Part shown: one piece after another, positions 1 to 10,819 of the stretch
Layout: every line of letters starts with the position of its first letter
How positions within the stretch are numbered: the stretch's first letter is position 1
Assembly: GCF_017591425.1 (NCBI RefSeq)
Contig: NW_024464918.1
Coordinates: forward strand, 30,222,001 to 30,286,000
Source: Ochotona curzoniae
Lineage: Eukaryota; Chordata; Mammalia; Lagomorpha; Ochotonidae
DNA length: 64,000 nt
Reading direction: 5' to 3'
The notes under the pieces: generated by a model
What the model was told of the DNA's origin: nothing
Databases searched by the model: none
What the model saw: only the letters and a program-made list of their open reading frames with translations
Position numbers and translations under genes: made by a program

Positions 1-1084
1 CTTCTGCCTGAGCTGGGAGAGACACTAGGAGGCAGCCTCTTGGCTGCTCGGGTGTGGTTCTTTTTCACTTTTGTCTCTCCTTAATTTACGAGATTCATGG
101 ATGGAAACAGTGATTCTTTCCTCATTCACTTATAAAAGCAAGTGCAACTGGATAATATCTTGAAATGACCTATATTCATCCTATCTGACTTTGGCCAGGG
201 GGAGGTTAGAAAGACAAGCAAAGAAAGGCTAAAGACATGCAAATTATGGTCATGCAAATCAAAAGCAAAACTACAGGTTATTTTCTTGCAAGTGATTTGC
301 CTTATTTTTCATTTAGAACGCCTGCCCTTTGAGACACACCACAAGCTTAGACTGACTACGTTTGATGAAGAATCAGTTTCCCCCTGCCAGTCCAATAAAA
401 TGAATTATTTTATAGAATATAGTCAAAACACAGTTTGGGGGAAAATTCTTAGAGTCAGCAGATACAATTAATCTGTAAGATTGCCATGGAAGTTTCTACA
501 AAGCACAGGTTTTGGTTCTGGTCTTGGGGTCAGGGCTTGCAGTTTGCCAGGCGGCACCAGCTCTCAGACGTCATCTGAGAAGCCCTTTGTGGTGAGGTCA
601 TGAGGATGAAGCTTCTACAAAGTTCCCCTGCTTCTCCCTCAGGAACCCCCATTTGCAGGGGACTTGTGGACAGCCTCAAAAGGGCATGGGTGGACAGACA
701 GGCTGAGCATAGAAGTCACTTCAGGGAAAGAGGGCAGGGGAAGAGGGCAAACAAAGTGGGAGAGCATTTTGTTCAAATAGAACCCGGGTTGTCCATGCAC
801 AAGTTAGCCAGGCAACTCCAAGTAGTAACATGAGACATGGCATTTCTCCCAGTCACGCCTGGACCTCTTATCTTAGTTTTGCAGAACCGATCGTCTCACT
901 CTGGAAAAACAGTATTTTTTTTTTTATAGAAGTACAGAGGTGGGGATTTTGGAAAGAATACCAGGCCACTACATAGCTAATAACTTGCTGTCCATTCTGT
1001 CCACTTCTGGCATTTTAGCTTGTCGACATCATGTTCTGGAAATTTCCACTGACCGTCTATGGCAAGCATCAGTTCTGTGGATAG
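1..1084. other. Unique non-coding sequence, no recognised element
   Basis: I recognise no repeat family, exon or RNA gene here. The only simple features are short T-rich runs near 915-925. Open frames are under 90 codons and match no family I know. Confidence 0.5.
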
Positions 1085-1430
1085 TGTTGAGATACGGCAT
1101 GTTAAGCTGCTTCCTGTAGTGCTGGACCCCCATATTGCAGTACATTTATATCCCCACTGCTCCACTGCTGAAGCAGCTTGTTTCAAATGCACCTGAGCAG
1201 GCAGCAGCAGAAAGTTCAAGTACTTGGACACTTGAGCCCATGTAGAATGGCTTGGGTTCCTGGTTCTTGGCTTCTTCCATGTTCAATCCCGACCCATGTG
1301 GCCATTTAGGGATTGACCAAACGAATTATGAGCTTTCTTTTTGTTCTTCTCTGTAACTCTGGCTTTCAAAAAAAATGGTTCTGTTTCCCTGGAAGACTTA
1401 TTAATAAATAACTGTACCAGAAAATGTATA
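1085..1430 (+). mobile_element. Lagomorph C-repeat SINE, sense, diverged
   Basis: The sequence follows the C-repeat order: a head resembling 'GTTAAGCTGC', a degenerate 'CCACTGCTCCACTGCTGA' block, 'AAGTACTTGGAC' for the usual 'AAGTGCTTGGGC', 'GTGGCCATTTAGGGATTGA', and a tail 'CTCTGTAACTCTGGCTTTC' before an A-run near 1370. The family is a tRNA-derived Pol III retroposon moved by L1 machinery. Many substitutions imply an old insertion. The 3' boundary is uncertain because a mariner MITE follows directly. Confidence 0.8.
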
Positions 1431-1435
1431 TGAAA

Positions 1436-1530
1436 AATCTTTAGAAGGTTCATAGAATATAGATATTATGAAAAAACTACACAATTTTCATTTTTTTGAC
1501 ATAAAAATAAATATTCTAACATGATATCAA
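1436..1530 (+). mobile_element. Mariner-type MITE fragment
   Basis: The stretch 'TCTTTAGAAGGTTCATAGAA' followed by 'TTATGAAAAAACTAC' resembles the terminal repeat and subterminal part of a short mariner-derived element also seen near 35.3, 42.2 and 59.9 kb. The far terminus is not visible, so this is a partial copy. It is non-coding and cannot move by itself. Family assignment rests on remembered sequence and on the other copies in this window. Confidence 0.55.
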
Positions 1531-1689
1531 AGGCATTTAACAAGAGTTTAAATATAACTTTACTAGTACAATCCTGAAGATAATGCATAATCAAAGCAAT
1601 GGCTACCAAGGGGTGGAAGTAGTAGCAAAAACAGACTTCTGGAAAATAAAAACAGATTGGTCCAGAACAAAAGTCATGGGGTGGGTGTT

Positions 1690-1960
1690 GTTGGGTCAAG
1701 ATGCCATATAGTTCTTCTGCATCCCATGTTGGTGTGGTTATTCAAGTCCCAGCCACTCTACTGCTGATCTTAATTAGTGTTCATGCATGCTGGGAGGCAA
1801 CCCATCTATGCAGGAGACTCAGATCAAGTTTCAGGCTCTGGGCTTCAGTATGGCTCAGTCCTGACTGTCACACCTGTGTGGTGTAACCAGAGGATAAAGG
1901 ATCCCTTTTTCTGTCTGTGCAACTCTGCCTTTCATGTAAATGACAATAAATCAACATAAA
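1690..1960 (+). mobile_element. Lagomorph C-repeat SINE, sense, diverged
   Basis: Recognised by 'TATTCAAGTCCCAGCCACTC', 'GGAGACTCAGATCAAG' for the usual 'GGAGACCCAGAAGAAG', and a tail 'CAACTCTGCCTTTCATGTAA' ending in 'ACAATAAATCAACATAAAA'. The centre is shortened relative to a full copy. No target duplication is evident. The open frames at 1701-1959 lie inside this SINE and are not genes. Confidence 0.8.
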
Positions 1961-2166
1961 ACAAGAGCAGAGGTTATGGTAGCACTTTTTTGGGGGGTGG
2001 TGGTGTACTATGGGCATTCTGTTGACCTTGTGGAGAATCCAAGAACAATAGTGTCTACTTTTTTCTTAGCATGTTTTGAGAAACTCTGCCAAAGTGTTTG
2101 CAGAAAAATGTTCGGAGAAGCTTTCCCAGCAGGTCCTTTACTGCAGTCCTCCTGTGCATTTTCATT

Positions 2167-2183
2167 AATTGTGGGCAATTTTT
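2167..2183. repeat. Target-site duplication, left copy
   Basis: AATTGTGGGCAATTTTT is repeated exactly at 2336-2352 on the other side of the short SINE. This length is usual for L1-mediated target-primed reverse transcription. Confidence 0.9.
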
Positions 2184-2335
2184 TTTAAAGATTTGTTTTT
2201 ATTATTTTTTCATTGGAAAGGTGGATATACAGAGAGGAGAGACAGAGAGGAAGATCTTCCGTCCGATGATTCACTCCCCAAGTGAGCGCAATGGCCGATG
2301 CTATGCTGATCCGACTGCACCACCGCGCCGGGCCC
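2184..2335 (-). mobile_element. Young, short pika-type C-repeat SINE with perfect TSD
   Basis: On the minus strand this starts with the intact 'GGGCCCGGCGCGGTGGTGCA' head and ends with the A-rich tail, but is only about 150 bp against about 335 bp for the copy at 46.5 kb. The middle is absent: the tRNA-like head joins directly to the 'GGCCATTGCGCTCACTTGGG' part. The 17-bp sequence AATTGTGGGCAATTTTT flanks it at 2167-2183 and 2336-2352, a perfect target-site duplication, so the insertion is recent. It could be a private internal deletion or a distinct short subfamily. Confidence 0.9.
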
Positions 2336-2352
2336 AATTGTGGGCAATTTTT
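2336..2352. repeat. Target-site duplication, right copy
   Basis: Exact second copy of the 17-bp sequence at 2167-2183. It abuts the 5' head of the minus-strand SINE. Confidence 0.9.
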
Positions 2353-2667
2353 GTAACTGCTTCACTGGAACATCATTTGGGACCTCCCTATTGTCCTTCT
2401 GACTGGTTTTTTTTTTCTTTCTGATTAGGAAAAAAAAATTTTTTAGAATATTTTTTACCTTTACCAGTGTGAGAAGGATTACATTGTCATGGCTAAATGG
2501 CAGGATTCTTAGTTCTATGGGAATGGACAAAATGGCTGCCATCAATGACGACAGAACTGTTTTGGACTTGATGGAACTTATGCTGAAAAGTAGTTGATGT
2601 TTTATTTTTATTTCATAATTGCATTTTCCACCTACCTTTTGAGATTTTTTTTCATATTACTACTGTA

Positions 2668-2780
2668 ATCAAGGCAATGTGCTGGCTGTAAGTGATGTAG
2701 CAGAAACACGGTAGGTCTCTCTTCTCTCATGGAGCTCTGTACAGTATAGAATGAACACACGAACCCTCTTCATTCTCACT
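2668..2780 (-). mobile_element. L2 LINE 3' remnant
   Basis: The order 'CAATGTGCTGGCTGTAAGTG', 'CTCATGGAGCTCTGTACAGT', 'AGAATGAACACAC' follows the reverse complement of the L2 3' region ('AGTGCCTGGCACATAG' and the block before it). Very diverged, as expected for a mammal-wide ancient LINE. No coding potential remains. Confidence 0.55.
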
Positions 2781-3459
2781 AGGACATTATTCAGAATCAA
2801 CCTGGGATACAGCAGGAAAATAAATTCCAGATTTCCATTTCACCTTGAAAGAATCACTCTCCAACCTAACCCATAATACTTCCACTTAGTGCATTTCTCT
2901 GTGTGGTTTTATTTGATGGAAAGTCTTAGATTTACTGCTGATGACTGTATACTGTAGGTGTGTCACTCTTTCTAATAAAAGGAGCCAAGATTTTTGGAAG
3001 CAATATTACTAAACTTAGTTCTTATCAGATTTATTCTTGACTGAAAAAAAACTGAAAATGTATTCAACAGTTCTTAAGTGTGAGAAGCAAAGGAATAATT
3101 GGTCATACCTTTAGCCCTACTGTGCAATCACCACTCTTTCCATCCTGGTGACTATTCTTCTGTCTACTTCTTTCAGCAGGCACAACTAAACATGAATCAT
3201 CTGATGAGTTTGGCTGCTCATAGGAGTTGAGTGGGTCTCTGCTCCCAGATTGTTGCAGCAATCAAATCCTGGCATCCTATTGTAACAGTTAATGCATAAG
3301 TGGTAAAAGTTGATGGATGCGGGTGGAGACTTGATCCAATTACGGCTGCCCAGGGATGGACCCACTTTGGTCTGTACAAGCAAACTTGTAAACCGAGTTC
3401 AGCCAAGCTCCTTCCTTTCTCGTCTTGTGTTCCCTCCTCTGCATGTGCTCTGCCAACGC
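2781..3459. other. Unassigned non-coding sequence
   Basis: AT-rich sequence in which I see no gene or clear repeat. The end of the interval (3300-3459) may already belong to the LTR-like fragment that follows, since its 'CCTTCCTTTCTCGTC' stretch resembles the pyrimidine-rich part of such LTRs. Confidence 0.4.
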
Positions 3460-3612
3460 CAGCCTCCAGCAGGTGCCAGACTCCTGGGGCTGGCTGCCTG
3501 AGCCTAAAGTGTAAACCTGCAATATGTGAGCTAAAATAAATTGTTGCTTTCACAAGAAGCTCCTCTTGGGTATTTTTAGTTGAAGTAGCAAAAATCAGAC
3601 TTACACAGAGGC
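3460..3612 (+). mobile_element. Possible MaLR LTR 3' end
   Basis: 'AATATGTGAGCTAAAATAAA' with a following 'GGGTATTTTTAGTTGAAGTA' and 'CAGACTTACACAG' resembles the 3' end of mammalian MaLR LTRs (a GTGAG(N)AATAAA core, then a GTATTTTGTTATAG-like stretch and GGACTAAGACA). Only the end is recognisable. An ancient ERVL-MaLR solo LTR is the best reading; another LTR class is possible. Confidence 0.5.
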
Positions 3613-5122
3613 TAAAACACAAGCTGGGTTTTCAACAGAGTCAGTTATGCCTCTGACATCTGCCCATCTCCAGATCTGTGCTCCCTGCTTCCCTGTTTAT
3701 GTCCTGCACAGTACACACGTGCTGACAGCTGATCGGTGTCCTTCCACACTTGTCTCTTCCTTGCTGTTGGAATTGGTCAACACATAATGACTCAGGGTCA
3801 CCTGCTGGGATCTCCTTTTGCCTGCGTGTCCTTGGGCACTGAAGAAGAGCCTCCCAGAAGATGCCATCCTATAAATGAGTGACTGAAAAAAACATCGGGA
3901 TGGTGTGGTGGTACTGAAAGCTTTGTCAGTGGTGCCAAACCGAAATAGCACAGACAAGATTTGAGGATGTGGAGGTGGTTTATTTTATTGGTAAGTGAGG
4001 AGGTAGCACTATTATCTGCAGCATGAAGTGGAGTGCTTGGGGATTTGCAAGGAGGCTACAAGGAAGTAGAAGTCTGGTATAGGGGAAACCAAGGGCAGGA
4101 ATATATCATGTTGGCTTCCAGCCAGGTAGGAGGAGGAGGCTGGAGTCACCATGGAGATTTGGTCTGGTTGCTTGTTGTGGTTAGGCCCAGGTTGACCAGT
4201 GGTGCTTGTTGCCTTCTTTGGACTGAACGGCGATTCTGTACTCTGGAGAGAGCTCTTATGACTGCCAAGTGGGCTTCAGTCAGTCTGGGAGTGGCTATAT
4301 ACAGGTGGTAGTTGCCTTTTAGCCCAGCCCTGGAATTCCCCTCCAGAGCCCTTGAAGATCATATCAGCCATGTACTGGAGAAGCAGGTGATCTCAAGAGT
4401 CCAGTGACGACAGCCAGACACTCCCTGCATTCAGTGAGTTCATTTCAGTTAAAACCCAAGGCAAGGGCACTGGGAGCCAAGGGAAGGAAACGTGGAAACT
4501 GGGGCCTAGAGGTGTCTGTCATCTGCTTTGCAGGGCTGTGAGGACCCTCTGGAATGGGCGTCTGCTTGGGACACTTAGAAACTGTCATTCAGGCTGAGTA
4601 GGCTGCGTTTACCAGCTTCAGTTTCTTTGGCTCTGGTGCAGGCTGGCTGCGATGCTGGCAGAAGCCACTGAATTGACCCGTGGATAGCATTTTGAAGCAC
4701 TTGTCGAGCCATAGAATACGTATTTATTCTTGGATCTGCCTTGCCATCGGCAGGTGAGTCTGCTTAGAGCAGAATCCTTGCTGCTATTTTGTTTTAGCAT
4801 CAAGCTCCTAGTAGGTGTTCCACGATTCTGCAGAAGCCGATGGTCCCTGAACAGTGTGTTAGCTGCTGGTGAGCCCAGCAGAAGCAGGGATTCACCCTGG
4901 CCAAGATGGATTGTACTCCAAGATCAAAGACAGAGAGGATGGCTGTCTAAAAAGGCCTGGGCCTGATCTCCATGCATTCTGAAGATGAACAGAATATTTG
5001 CATGGCTGTTCTCACTGAGCTCTCAGATGGGATTGTTTTTTTAAATTTTGAAATGTAAATAAAGACAGAGCTGCAAGAAGTGAAGTAAATGGCTCAGGTC
5101 AAAGAAATGCAATTGTTGAGCA
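3613..5122. other. Unassigned non-coding sequence, about 1.5 kb
   Basis: No recognisable exon or element. The G-rich stretch at 4020-4180 contains several AGG/GGA clusters but not a four-run quadruplex motif. Open frames reach 92 codons and are not family-like. Confidence 0.4.
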
Positions 5123-5490
5123 CTAATATGGACTGAAACGGTGTGTGCTCTCAAACTCACAGGTCTGTCTCTAACTTCCAGTGGGGCTGTGCTTGGAGAG
5201 AGGGCCGCTGAAGAACTAATTAAGGTTAAATGATGTAAGGGTCGGGCACTGATCTGGTAGGACTAACACAGTCGAGGAGACACCAGAGCTCGCTCCGTCC
5301 TAACCCCGCATGAATACACCTGGCCGTTGGAGGCTGTAGCAGGGGGTAGTGTTCTGAAAGCCAGGACCCTCAGGGTGACCATAATCTAGGTCTTAGACTT
5401 CCAGCCTCCAGAACTGTGAGAACACACCTGTGGCTTGTTTCAAAGACCCAGTCTGTGAGGTTTTGTTAACGTGTTCTGAAGTTACTAATG
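5123..5490 (+). mobile_element. MaLR (MST/MLT1-type) solo LTR
   Basis: Matches the order of an MST-like LTR: 'TATGGACTGAA' start, 'CTAATTAAGGTTAAATGATG', 'GAGGAGACACCAGAGCTCGC', then 'CCAGCCTCCAGAACTGTGAG' and 'CCCAGTCTGTGAGGTTTTGT'. The last block is the conserved 3' part near the polyadenylation site. Much of the rest is diverged. It sits tail to tail with another LTR of the same group at 5500-5800. No internal viral genes are present. Confidence 0.8.
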
Positions 5491-5499
5491 TAAGAGTTA

Positions 5500-5800
5500 C
5501 TCTAGTTTGTCATCTTCGTCTATTTGGAATACTAAAAAAAAAAGTACCACAGACTGGACATCTTATGAACAACTCACATTTCTCACAATTCTAGTATCAC
5601 GAAAGTTCAAGATGAGTGCAAGTGCAGAGGACAGTGAGGTTGTGTACCCAGGAGGTGATCGGGACTTGTGGACTGTCTCATCTCCTTTGCAAGGATCCTG
5701 ATCAAAGTCACGGCCCCATCACCTCCCATCACTTCATATCAGTGATGAGGTTCAGTAGATGCTACTGCAGGGACATGATATGTCGGCAACAGCATTAGCT
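5500..5800 (-). mobile_element. MaLR (MST/MLT1-type) LTR, minus strand
   Basis: 'ACCACAGACTGGACATCTTA', 'CACATTTCTCACAATTCTAG' and 'AAAGTTCAAGATGAGTGCA' are the reverse complement of the conserved MaLR LTR 3' part (CTTGGACTT, CCAGAACTGTGAGAAA, CCCAGTCTGTGG). The block 'CCATCACCTCCCATCACTT' corresponds to the upstream LTR portion. The far end fades out near 5800. Confidence 0.75.
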
Positions 5801-6374
5801 ATGCACATGGAAGCAATGGTATGAATGCTTGCAGTCAGATGCGAGTGGAATGATGGGGCCTGGCAAGGTATTTCACTCTCCCGAGCTGAGGGTCTCCCTA
5901 GGGGATCTTTCTGCATGAGATTTCCTTCCAAAAGAGTCTTGGAGGAAAACAGATCAATCTTGCATGCTTTGTATTCACAGCTTCTTGCCTCATTCTTAAT
6001 AGTGTGAAAAATGCACAGGAGCGAAAAAAAAAATCACTCTCCAAAGGCCTGGGTTCAGCCACAGAAAAGGCTCAAAGGCTGAAATACTGTGGAGGTGGCT
6101 GACTGTGGAGGTGGCCGATAGAGAACTTGAAATAATGCTAGAAGGTCTGGCTGCTCCCTCTACCAGTGGCTTTCCAACACAGGTTCTCAAGCGGACAGTG
6201 TTGGGGCTGGAGAAAGACTGCAGGTCAGTGAAGATGGTACTGAGCCATACATCTTTGAAAGGCAGAGCAGTATTTTTAATATTACATTTTAAAATAGAAT
6301 CCAACAGAGCTGCACATGTATGCACAGGTAAAGTTGGTTTTCTGATTCCCCTGAACTCTCGTCCTGAAATCGGT
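5801..6374. other. Unassigned sequence between LTRs
   Basis: Not assigned. It lies between two minus-strand MaLR LTR remnants and could hold eroded internal MaLR sequence, but I see no motif that shows it. Confidence 0.35.
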
Positions 6375-6690
6375 GATATCTTAATCTGTCTGCACTGCTG
6401 TGACTAAATAAACAGCAGACTTTGATTTCTCACGGGCTTTGCAGGCTGCAGAGTCCAGCTTGTTCTGGGTCTAATGAAGGCCCTCTTCCGGCTCACAGAA
6501 CCAGGCTTTCTCCCTGGGTTCTCCTGTGGCCGAAGGACCAGGATGCTCTCTGGGGTTCCTTTTGTGCATGTTCTTATTTTACCATGAAGGCTTCCCTCTC
6601 AAGATTAATCACCCCAAAAGCTGAACCTCCTAGTCTTCATGGTGGTTTCAACATATCCATTTGTGGGTGGCGGATATAAGCGTTCAATTT
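6375..6690 (-). mobile_element. MaLR (MLT1/MST-type) LTR, minus strand
   Basis: Read on the plus strand, 'TGATTTCTCACGGGCTTTGC', 'GAAGGCCCTCTTCCGGCTC', 'CAAGATTAATCACCCCAAAA' and 'CATGGTGGTTTCAACATATC' occur in the order of the MaLR LTR reverse complement (CTCACAGTTCTGGAGGC, GGGCCCTCTTCCTGGC, TTAATCACCTCCCAAA, TTTCAACATATGAATTT). Old and interrupted by small indels. Confidence 0.75.
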
Positions 6691-8621
6691 TCCTGCAAAT
6701 GGCAATAACTGTTAAGTGGATTTCCCTAAACTGTGCTGTCCTGCTCAAGGCTAACCAGCTCAGAGGAGACTGACATACAAGAATTCAGGGAACCAGGAAC
6801 ACGTCTTAAATGCTTGGCGTTTTCCTTCTTGATTTTTAGAAGATATTTTACTGTGATTGGTAGATCAGAGTGAAATCTTTTGAATTAGGTTTTTTTTTTC
6901 CTTATTTGTATGCCAGCAGCTGAAATGGGGTGGCAAATTAATTTGGAGAGCTAGAACTTAGAGAATTAAGCCTTATGGGGGATAACTTCTAATTTTTATT
7001 AGACATTTGGAAATGCATACCAGGAAACGTATGTCCATTGATGTATTTTTCTTCCAAATTTAGTTCATTTTTTTCTCAATTATCTTTCATGGTAGAAATT
7101 AATGTCAAATATTTTGTGCTTGCTTCCCAAGCATCTCCATCGCCCAGTGTGACTCAAAGGAGCGTCATTTGCTTAGGAGCATACGAACTGAGGAATAAGG
7201 AATATTTATTTATTTTTTTCACCATTAGGGAAAATTGTCCTATTTGGCTAGGAGAATGCTTTGGGTAAAAGAGAATACCACAAAAATCAATGGTTCCACT
7301 TTGGTGCTGCTGCAGGCTGGGGGAGCTGACCTAGCCTGACAACTGCTGTGCCACGCCTTACCTCTGTCTTCTGCCCAGCTTACTGGTAGGGCTTTGTGAT
7401 AATCCAGTGGCAGGAATTGCCTGGGAAGTGTTTTGTTTAGAATTGATTTCTCTAAGAGTCACATCCCCACATTGTGTTTTCATTGTGTTTCAACAACCCA
7501 GACTTTGGAGTTAGATCCAGAGCCAAATGAATGCAAATCCATGTTGCACACCCACCTGGGATGCGGCTCTCCGAGGGAGACTGAGCATCACGGTAACAAG
7601 TTGGCAAAATGTAAATCGGTTTCACTCCTCACTCGTGTCAACCTGTCTGTGTTAAGTACTTTTGTGAATCACACATGAGCTTGCCATTAGCTTTCTTCCA
7701 AAATCAATAATGCATGTTGCTTTGCTTACTAGGAATGAGTGAGTGACTTAGTTTAATTATCTAAATGTTAAACCTCTTAATTCGCCTCTCAAGACACTGC
7801 TCCATTTAGACAATCATAAGATAAAACCACCCAAAATGTTGGAAGCATTTTTGCTGTGTTCCTTTAGTCGGCTTTGCTGTAACAAGAGGAGTCAGTAAAT
7901 CACTGTTCGTACGCACAATTTTTAAAAATAGAAAATTGTCCTCTTTGAGCACTGTTTAAGGAGACTGTGAAATATTTGAAGAAATTGTGATCTTAGAGGT
8001 TCCTGCCGGGGCCATCCTGATCCCAGGACAGCCCCAACTGACATGGAAGCGATTTGTTTAGCTTTTCACCATCTGTATTGTGGGAGGCAGTCAAACAACA
8101 GAGCACGTGTGGGTGGGTTGTTGACCTTCTGAGGCCCATGGACCAGCTATAGGCTGCTAAAAATGTCACTTCTCTTCGCTGTGAAGAACTGTGCGTTTGA
8201 CTCTTGTACCCAGCTTGCCAATGTTAACTTCTTCATTTGGCCAACTTACCACCAATTACGAGTTTTCTCCATGTCATTTATAAGCTGTTGAAAAATAGAA
8301 TGGCAATTCATCAATTTGATTTGGTTTTACTCCATAATTGAATGGTTCATCACAACCAGTTCCAAGCCATGTGTCCCACAGGCATGCGCATGAGCACAGT
8401 TAGTGTCAGTCTTAGATGGAAGGCTGAGGGCTTTGCCTGGGTGATTGGAGTTTGTACGACTCTGCAGCATAAATGCTGAGTTTTGTACTACTGAGTTCTC
8501 AATTCTTGGAAGCTGGTGTGGGCTCAATGTAGCATAAGATCCCTTGTTCATGTCTTCTTAAGGTATTATAGGGACTTCTGTTGCTCACAAACCAAAATTT
8601 CTCACCTAATAGTTTTAAATA
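6691..8621. other. Unique AT-rich non-coding interval, about 1.9 kb
   Basis: No gene or mobile element recognised. Contains ordinary short T-runs, for example near 6890-6900. Open frames stay below 85 codons. Confidence 0.45.
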
Positions 8622-8652
8622 TATGAGGGTAGTTCAAGAAATTTATAAAATG
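8622..8652. mobile_element. Mariner-type MITE, left terminus
   Basis: 'GAGGGTAGTTCAAGAAATTT' then 'ATAAAATGGA' resembles the family terminus (GGGTACTTCAAAAAGTTCATGGAAAATGGA). Its partner terminus is at 8937-8986, beyond the C-repeat that splits the element. Confidence 0.6.
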
Positions 8653-8936
8653 GAGACAGAGAGAGAGAGAGATCCTCTATCTGCTGTTTCACCCCTCAAA
8701 TTGGCACAGTAGCCAAAGTTGGGGCAGTCTGGAGCCAGGAGCCAGGGGTTTCTTCTGGCACTTCCATGTGAGTACCAGGATTCCCAACACTGGGCCATCT
8801 TTCACTGCTTCTTTCAGGACGTTTTGAGGGGCCTGTGATGGAAATAGAGCAGCTAGGACTCAAACTGGGGCCCATATGGGACGCTGGCATTGCAGGCAAA
8901 CAGCCTAACCCCTCAAGCCACCAATGCCAGGCTCCC
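8653..8936 (-). mobile_element. C-repeat SINE inserted in a mariner MITE
   Basis: Minus-strand copy: 'GGAGACAGAGAGAGAGAG' tail side, 'GATCCTCTATCTGCTGTTTC', 'GGAGCCAGGAGCCAGGGG', and the head 'CCCATATGGGACGCTGGCAT' through 'CCACCAATGCCAGGC'. The A-tail is lost or shortened. MITE termini lie on both sides, which orders the two insertions. Confidence 0.88.
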
Positions 8937-8986
8937 AAAATTTGCATTTTAATTCCATTTTTCCATAACCTTTTTCAAGTGTCCTC
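8937..8986. mobile_element. Mariner-type MITE, right terminus
   Basis: 'TTTTAATTCCATTTTTCCAT' followed by 'AACCTTTTTCAAGTGTCCTC' corresponds to the family's right end (TTTTAATTCCATTTTCCATGAACTTTTTGAAGTACCC). Its reverse complement pairs with the left terminus at 8622-8652. Confidence 0.65.
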
Positions 8987-10477
8987 ATTTTATTTTCTTG
9001 ATGATTTAGTGTGGACTAGAACTGTTCTTTCTCCTTTTAGCCCTATTGGTTTCTTCTATTAGGTAAGGTTTAAAGATCAGCAGGAGGCTTGAACGTGTCA
9101 ATTGTAAAACACTTTTCATTTAGTTCTTTATTTTCATTTGATTTTGACAAAACAAAGGAGTCAGAAATGTATATTAATGCAGAGACTTCCATTGCCAGCA
9201 TGGCAGTTTTCAGCGAATCGTGCCCATCTGGTTAGATGTCAGGTGGGATTCCCGTTGTTCTGTTTGTTCTGCTCTGTTCAGTTAGCTTTAAAAGACTATT
9301 TACTTTAACCATTAAAAAACATTTACTTAAATTCTTATCAGTTCTCAAATATGTTTTAGCTTGAAACACAGCTTTAAACAAAGTCTCTAAATGGTTCTTC
9401 TCAACGGCTATTTGTCATCTCATTTTGGGTGGGTACTGTAGTTGATCATTAACACGGTGATTTGCCTCTAATACATCGAATGTGCCCAGAGTGTTGGGGT
9501 TTCATATCCTTGACAAAGTTGTGTTTTGGCCTCTTGTTTGCTGGTTCTGATGAAGCAAGCTGCTGTGTTATGACATGTTTGGGCAAATGCTCAGGGGCCA
9601 AGAACTAAGGGAAATCCTTGGCCAAGAACACGTGAGAAGCTAAGGTGTCACTCAGTAGCCTGAAAGAAAGCAAATCTTGCCAGCAGCCCTTGGAGGGGCG
9701 AATGCTGTCCTTGCCAGTCACACGTTGGGATCCCTGTTCCTCGGTTAGAGGCTGAGGCAGAGAAGCCCAACAGAGACAATGTGCACTGATGGCACGTGTG
9801 GAGTCTGGGCAATTTATTACACAGCAGCAGATGACAGCTGAAAGCTTCCAGCCTGCCCCATGGGTGCTACTGGACACCCTCGGCTCTGATGGGGCTGCTA
9901 GGAACACCTGGTCTCCCATGTCCCAATGGATAACATCCCTTTGTGTCTTAAGCTCCATTTTTATGAACTCACAGCTTATTTTCTGTTTTTGCTTAGAGAG
10001 GAAAGTCCCCCTTCCATCAGCTCTGTAATCTCCTAGCTGGGGGGTGTTGCTGTATCATTTTTTTGTTTGTTTGTTTCTCCCCTTAGCTTCTAATTTGGAC
10101 CCCTGAATAAAAGGCTAACACATAGACTTTGTCCATTTAACTTTCAGCTTCCAAATTTGTATCATCAATTTTAACTTTATGGTTATAAAATATGTATTGG
10201 CAATAATAATTCAGTGATAACTTTCAGCGATCACTTCAATAGCGTTCTTTAACAAGAACTTGGTTGTCTGAGTCTGTGCTAACATTGCTAGATGAACATT
10301 CCCATTAAGCCTCTGCTATTCACACCTTTATTGATACTCATTTTAGCCCCTACTTCATGTTTTCTCAATTGAAGGTGAGAACTTGGAGATTTGGGATGGT
10401 TGTACAATTGCTCTTTGTCACTGGTTATATGAAATAGAGCTGGAATAGGAACCGATGTCGACGTAATCTGTCTCTAG
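8987..10477. other. Unique non-coding interval, about 1.5 kb
   Basis: No gene or element recognised. A short T/TTTG-type run occurs at about 10060-10077. Open frames around 9605-10028 overlap on both strands and look like chance. Confidence 0.45.
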
Positions 10478-10750
10478 AGGTCAGACTCGTGTGCTGAAGA
10501 GTCCTGGTTGCTCCACTTCTGATCCAGCTTCCTGATGTTGTACCTGGGAGGGCAGCAGAGGATGGCCCACCTGCTTGGGCCACTGCACCAGCGTGGGGCA
10601 CCTAGAGGAGGCTCCTGACTCCTGGCTTTGAAGGAGTTCAACTCCACCCATTGTGGCCATTTGGGAAGTAAACTGGTAGATGGGAGATCTTTTTTCCTCT
10701 GTCTCTTTTACTCTCTCTGTAACTCTGCCTTTAAATAAATACATCATTGT
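10478..10750 (+). mobile_element. Lagomorph C-repeat SINE, sense
   Basis: Clear order: 'TTGCTCCACTTCTGATCCAG', 'GCTTGGGCCACTGCACCAG', 'GAGGCTCCTGACTCCTGGCT', 'ATTGTGGCCATTTGGGAAGT', and the tail 'CTCTGTAACTCTGCCTTTAA' with 'ATAAATAC'. The tRNA-like head is missing or eroded. It stands head-away from a minus-strand copy only about 60-75 bp to the right. Confidence 0.9.
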
Positions 10751-10819
10751 ACAAAAATATGAAGATTTATATTCAAGAATATGATGTCTTTGGAAGATGT
10801 ATGTAATTATTTTAAAAGG

